Shown here piece by piece: positions 4,251-7,052 of a DNA stretch of 7,052 nucleotides. The position numbers were made by a program, and so were the translations under genes. The notes beneath the pieces were generated by a model, which was given only the letters and a program-made list of their open reading frames with translations, had not been told where the DNA came from and searched no databases. Source of the DNA: DATDOO01 sp035293245 (GTDB taxonomy: Bacteria > Pseudomonadota > Gammaproteobacteria > Methylococcales > Methylococcaceae); assembly GCA_035293245.1 (NCBI GenBank), contig DATDOO010000084.1, positions 1 to 7,052 of the forward strand. Direction: 5' to 3'. How positions within the stretch are numbered: the first letter of the stretch is position 1; every line of letters begins with the position of its first letter.

Positions 4251-6356
4251 ATGAGCGTCACCCCGGAGCACAGCCCGATCCTGCGCCTGCTCGGCGTCGC
4301 TTCCGGCTGGGGCGCGAAAGATCAAGGCAGCAAGGCCGGCCCGGAGATTCTGGCCTCGCTCGGCCTGGAAGCCCGGCTGCGCCATCGGGGCCTTGAAGCA
4401 TCCTGGCGCAAGACCCTTTATCCGCAAGCCGGAAACGCTGCCGTGGCGACGGTGGCGGAACTGAACCAACGCCTGGCGCGAGAAGTGGCGGAGGCCGTGC
4501 AGGCCGGGGAACGTTTCGCGGTGCTCGGCGGCGATCATTCCTCCGCCATCGGTACCTGGAGCGGCGCGTCCCTGGCCTTGCGGGAGAGCGGGCCTTTGGG
4601 TCTGATCTGGATCGACGCCCATCTGGACAGCCACGTGCCCGCCACCAGCCCGAGCGGCGCCCTGCACGGCATGCCCCTCGCCTGCCTGTTCGGCTACGGG
4701 GATTCTGCGTTGACAGGCATCGGCGGCGCCGGCCGCAAGCTGTCGCCGGAACGCACCTGCCTGATCGGCGTGCGCAGCTTCGAGGCGGGGGAACACGCCC
4801 TGCTGCAAGGGCTCGGCGTGCGGGTGTATTTCATGGAAGAGGTGCTGACGCGAGGGCTGGAGGCCATTTTCGCCGAGGCGCTGGCCATCGCCCGCAACGG
4901 CGCCGGTTTCGGCGTCAGCATCGACCTGGACGCCATCGACCCCCGCGACGCGCCGGGCGTCGCCACACCGGAACCCGGCGGCATCCGCGGCGAGGAACTG
5001 CTGCGCGTCCTGCCCCAATTGAGGGATTGTCCCGACTTTCTCGGCATCGAAATCGCCGAACTCAACCCGTCCCTGGACCGCAACCGCAGCACCGCCTATC
5101 TGGCCGCGGACCTCCTTCTCGCCGCCACCGCGCCGCGGCCCCCCGCCGTCGAGGATCCCATCGCCGTGCTGCAGCGCTATGGCGCGCACAACTACGACTC
5201 CGTGCCCGTCGTCCTGTGCCGAGGCGAGGGCGTTTATTTGTGGGACACGGCGGGCCGGCGCTATCTCGACATGATGGGGGCCTACTCCGCCGCCAGCCAC
5301 GGCCACGGCCATCCGCGCCTGGTGAAGGTCCTGAGCGAGCAAGCCCGGCGGCTCGCCATCGTCTCCCGCGCCTTCCACAACGACCGGCTGGCGGCGTTCC
5401 TGCAACGGGCGTGCGAGCTGACCGGCCAGGACACGGCCCTGCCCATGAACACCGGCGCGGAAGGGGTGGAAACGGCCCTGAAGGCCGCCCGCAAGTGGGC
5501 GTACCAGGTCAAGGGCGTCGCGCCGGATCAGGCGGAGATCGTTGCTTGCCGGGGCAACTTCCACGGCCGCACCATCGCCATCGTCGGCCTGTCCTCCGAG
5601 CCGCAATACCGGCAGGGCTTCGGCCCGTTTCCCCCCGGCCTGAAGACCATTCCTTACGGCGACAGCGCGGCGCTGGAAGCGGCGATCGGCGAAAACACCG
5701 CCGCCTTCCTGGTGGAGCCCATCCAGGGCGAAGGCGGCATCGTCGTGCCGCCCAGCGGGTATCTGGCCGCCTGCGCGCGCATTTGCCGCGAGCGCAACGT
5801 GCTTTTGTTGTGCGACGAAATCCAGACCGGTCTGGGGCGCACCGGCAAGCTGCTCGCTTCCTGGCACGAGGACGTCCGGCCGGACGGCCTGATTCTCGGC
5901 AAGGCCCTGGGCGGCGGCTTGCTGCCCGTATCCCTCTTTTTGGCCCGGCGGGAGGTGATGGACGTGTTCCGTCCCGGCGACCACGGCAGCACTTTCGGCG
6001 GCAATCCCCTCGCCGCCGCCGTGGGTCTGGAAGCGCTCGACGTGCTGGTGGAAGAAGGCCTGGCGGAGCGCTCCGCCGAACTGGGGGCTTACTTCCTGGA
6101 GCGGCTTCGGGCTTTGCGGAGCCCCTTGATTCGGGAGGTGCGCGGCAGAGGGCTGTTCGTCGGCCTGGAAATCGAACCGGAGCGGGTCAGCGGCCGGAGG
6201 GTCGTGGAGCGGCTCCTGAAGCACGGCATCCTCACCCGGGAAACCCACAAGACCGTCATCCGCTTCGCCCCGCCGCTGGTGATCGAACGGGAGCAACTCG
6301 ATGGGGCGGTGGAGGAAATCGGCGCAGCTTTGGAGGAACTGGAAGACGCGGGTTGA
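4251..6356 (+). CDS. rocF-rocD: Arginase-family / ornithine aminotransferase fusion protein
   Basis: One 701-residue frame holds two complete enzymes. Residues 1 to about 297 are an arginase/ureohydrolase with all six expected Mn ligands: His96 ('GGDHS'), Asp122, His124 and Asp126 ('DAHLD'), Asp225 and Asp227 ('SIDLDAIDP'). His139 ('LHGMP') and Glu270 ('AELNP') match human His141 and Glu277. Residues 300-701 are a class III PLP aminotransferase of ornithine-aminotransferase type: 'YGAHNYDSVPVVL' (310-322), 'NTGAEGVETALKAARKW' (400-416), 'GNFHGRT' (435-441), 'DEIQTG' (522-527), PLP lysine Lys551 in 'LGKALGGG', and 'GSTFGGNP' (579-586). The linker is short ('TAPRPPAV'). The predicted joint reaction is arginine to ornithine plus urea, then ornithine plus 2-oxoglutarate to glutamate semialdehyde plus glutamate, in the cytosol. 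The divergent putA would consume the product. Several substrate-recognition positions in the arginase half differ from classical arginases, so another guanidino substrate is not excluded. Start is fixed by AGGAGG; stop is TGA. Confidence 0.92.
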   Translation: MSVTPEHSPILRLLGVASGWGAKDQGSKAGPEILASLGLEARLRHRGLEASWRKTLYPQAGNAAVATVAELNQRLAREVAEAVQAGERFAVLGGDHSSAIGTWSGASLALRESGPLGLIWIDAHLDSHVPATSPSGALHGMPLACLFGYGDSALTGIGGAGRKLSPERTCLIGVRSFEAGEHALLQGLGVRVYFMEEVLTRGLEAIFAEALAIARNGAGFGVSIDLDAIDPRDAPGVATPEPGGIRGEELLRVLPQLRDCPDFLGIEIAELNPSLDRNRSTAYLAADLLLAATAPRPPAVEDPIAVLQRYGAHNYDSVPVVLCRGEGVYLWDTAGRRYLDMMGAYSAASHGHGHPRLVKVLSEQARRLAIVSRAFHNDRLAAFLQRACELTGQDTALPMNTGAEGVETALKAARKWAYQVKGVAPDQAEIVACRGNFHGRTIAIVGLSSEPQYRQGFGPFPPGLKTIPYGDSAALEAAIGENTAAFLVEPIQGEGGIVVPPSGYLAACARICRERNVLLLCDEIQTGLGRTGKLLASWHEDVRPDGLILGKALGGGLLPVSLFLARREVMDVFRPGDHGSTFGGNPLAAAVGLEALDVLVEEGLAERSAELGAYFLERLRALRSPLIREVRGRGLFVGLEIEPERVSGRRVVERLLKHGILTRETHKTVIRFAPPLVIEREQLDGAVEEIGAALEELEDAG

Positions 6357-6390
6357 AAAGACGATTTCCATTCAGCCCGGCCGATTCATC

Positions 6391-6435
6391 GGTGCCGTTC
6401 AACCGCCCGAAGGGCGGGGGTGGTTGAACGGCGCC
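6391..6435. repeat. Long stem-loop downstream of the fusion gene
   Basis: Bases 6391-6404 pair with 6422-6435 (14 pairs, one a T-G mismatch that would be G-U in RNA). A second small stem, GCCC-GAA-GGGC (6405-6415), lies in the loop. The hairpin starts 35 bases after the TGA at 6356. No T-tract follows (AAGGGACC), so it is not a classical intrinsic terminator; it may be a dispersed palindromic repeat or an RNA 3'-end stabiliser for the fusion transcript. Confidence 0.6.
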
Positions 6436-6527
6436 AAGGGACCATCCGGCCTCGATGCTGGCCAACCGATTTCGCCCAACTGTCACGCAATCTCCAATTT
6501 TCTGTCATATCTCCCCCTTAACCTTCG

Positions 6528-6553
6528 TTCCGGAAAAACCAACCGGAAGGAGG
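6528..6553 (+). promoter_or_regulatory. Shine-Dalgarno partly within a hairpin, before the phosphoesterase gene
   Basis: AAGGAGG (6547-6553) precedes ATG 6558 by only 4 bases, a short spacing. TTCCGG (6528-6533) can pair with CCGGAA (6543-6548), so two bases of the Shine-Dalgarno fall in the stem; an alternative pairing using CCTT at 6522-6525 would cover AAGG. Mild translational control is possible. Confidence 0.35.
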
Positions 6554-6557
6554 GGAT

Positions 6558-7052
6558 ATGCCCTTGGATTATCGCACCGTCTGGATTTCCGACGTCCATC
6601 TGGGGACGCGGGGATGCAAGGACGAATATCTTCTGGATTTCTTGCGCCAGGTGAATTGCGAACACCTGTACCTGGTCGGCGACATCGTGGACTTCTGGCG
6701 GCTGAAGTACGGCCTGTACTGGCCGCGCCTGCACAACGAAATCGTGCGGCGCGTCCTGGAGATGGCCCGGCAGGGCACGCGGGTGACCTACATTCCGGGC
6801 AACCACGACGAACTGCTGCGCGATTACGCCGGAAGCCTGATCAACGGCATCGGCATCGAAATGCGCGACATACACGTGACTGCCGACGGGCGGCGCTTCC
6901 TGATCCTGCACGGCGACGAATTCGACGGCGTGGTGTGCAGCAGCCGCTGGCTGGCCAAGCTGGGTAGCGGCGCCTACGAGGTTCTGCTTCTGTTGAACCG
7001 CTGGTTCAACTACCTGCGCCGTAAGCTGGGCGCGCCTTACTGGTCGCTGTCG
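6558..7052 (+). CDS. LpxH-like metallophosphoesterase (UDP-2,3-diacylglucosamine diphosphatase family), 3' partial
   Basis: The frame is open from ATG 6558 through the last base (165 residues); the C-terminus is outside the window. It is a calcineurin-like phosphoesterase with the di-metal motifs in order: 'SDVHLG' (11-16, Asp12/His14), 'GDIVDFW' (41-47, Asp42), 'GNHDE' (81-85, Asn82/His83) and 'HGDEFD' (118-123). The segments 'GCKDEYLLDFL' (19-29), 'YIPGNHDELLRDY' (78-90), 'TADGRRFLILHGDEFD' (108-123) and 'NRWFNYLRRKLGAPYWSLS' (147-165) are typical of a subfamily commonly annotated as UDP-2,3-diacylglucosamine hydrolase, usually about 270 residues. LpxH cleaves UDP-2,3-diacylglucosamine to lipid X in lipid A synthesis on the inner face of the membrane. 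This subfamily differs from classical E. coli LpxH and its true substrate may be another phosphodiester or lipid. The final metal-binding motif (expected 'GHxH') is not in view. It is separated from the fusion gene by 201 bases and is probably its own unit. Confidence 0.85.
   Translation, partial: MPLDYRTVWISDVHLGTRGCKDEYLLDFLRQVNCEHLYLVGDIVDFWRLKYGLYWPRLHNEIVRRVLEMARQGTRVTYIPGNHDELLRDYAGSLINGIGIEMRDIHVTADGRRFLILHGDEFDGVVCSSRWLAKLGSGAYEVLLLLNRWFNYLRRKLGAPYWSLS

Noticed and set aside
4137..6371. 744-residue open frame on the minus strand opposite the fusion gene
   Set aside because: It has no recognisable motifs and is rich in Gln/Gly/Ala/His, as expected from the complement of GC-rich coding sequence. 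The plus strand encodes two clear enzyme domains.

Overview
The window is GC-rich bacterial chromosome, apart from a visibly AT-rich island at about 420-805. The gene content (molybdenum formate dehydrogenase-type enzyme, short PutA, LpxH-like phosphoesterase) and two kinds of dispersed palindromic repeat, built on GTGGGTTA and GTAGCCCGG cores, suggest a Gram-negative proteobacterium. From memory, such repeats are frequent in methanotrophic gammaproteobacteria (Methylococcales), but that assignment is an inference and not firm.

Layout. At 1-291 (+) is the C-terminal end of a molybdopterin oxidoreductase, most like the formate dehydrogenase alpha subunit. It is followed by nested hairpins with a T-tract (312-366), probably its terminator. 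At 479-805 (+) is an AT-rich orphan gene for a small protein resembling immunity proteins of polymorphic toxin systems; no toxin gene is visible beside it. At 883-3966 (-) is a short bifunctional PutA (proline dehydrogenase plus P5C/glutamate-semialdehyde dehydrogenase). A palindromic repeat of about 195 bp sits in frame in the linker between its two enzyme domains. At 3967-4250 is a divergent intergenic region with a second, 89-bp dispersed palindrome and a small operator-like palindrome near putA. At 4251-6356 (+) one uninterrupted reading frame joins an arginase-family domain to a complete ornithine aminotransferase. A long stem-loop follows at 6391-6435, and from 6558 to the window edge (+) runs the N-terminal part of an LpxH-like metallophosphoesterase. 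No gene-free stretch exceeds 300 bases.

How the genes work together. The fusion protein and PutA are divergent neighbours that meet at one metabolite. The arginase domain would make ornithine and urea, the aminotransferase domain would turn ornithine into glutamate semialdehyde/P5C, and the dehydrogenase half of PutA would oxidise that to glutamate; proline enters the same node through the other half of PutA. Two polypeptides would thus carry arginine and proline to glutamate. The main points of interest are the arginase-aminotransferase fusion with altered substrate-recognition residues and the repeat inserted inside PutA.
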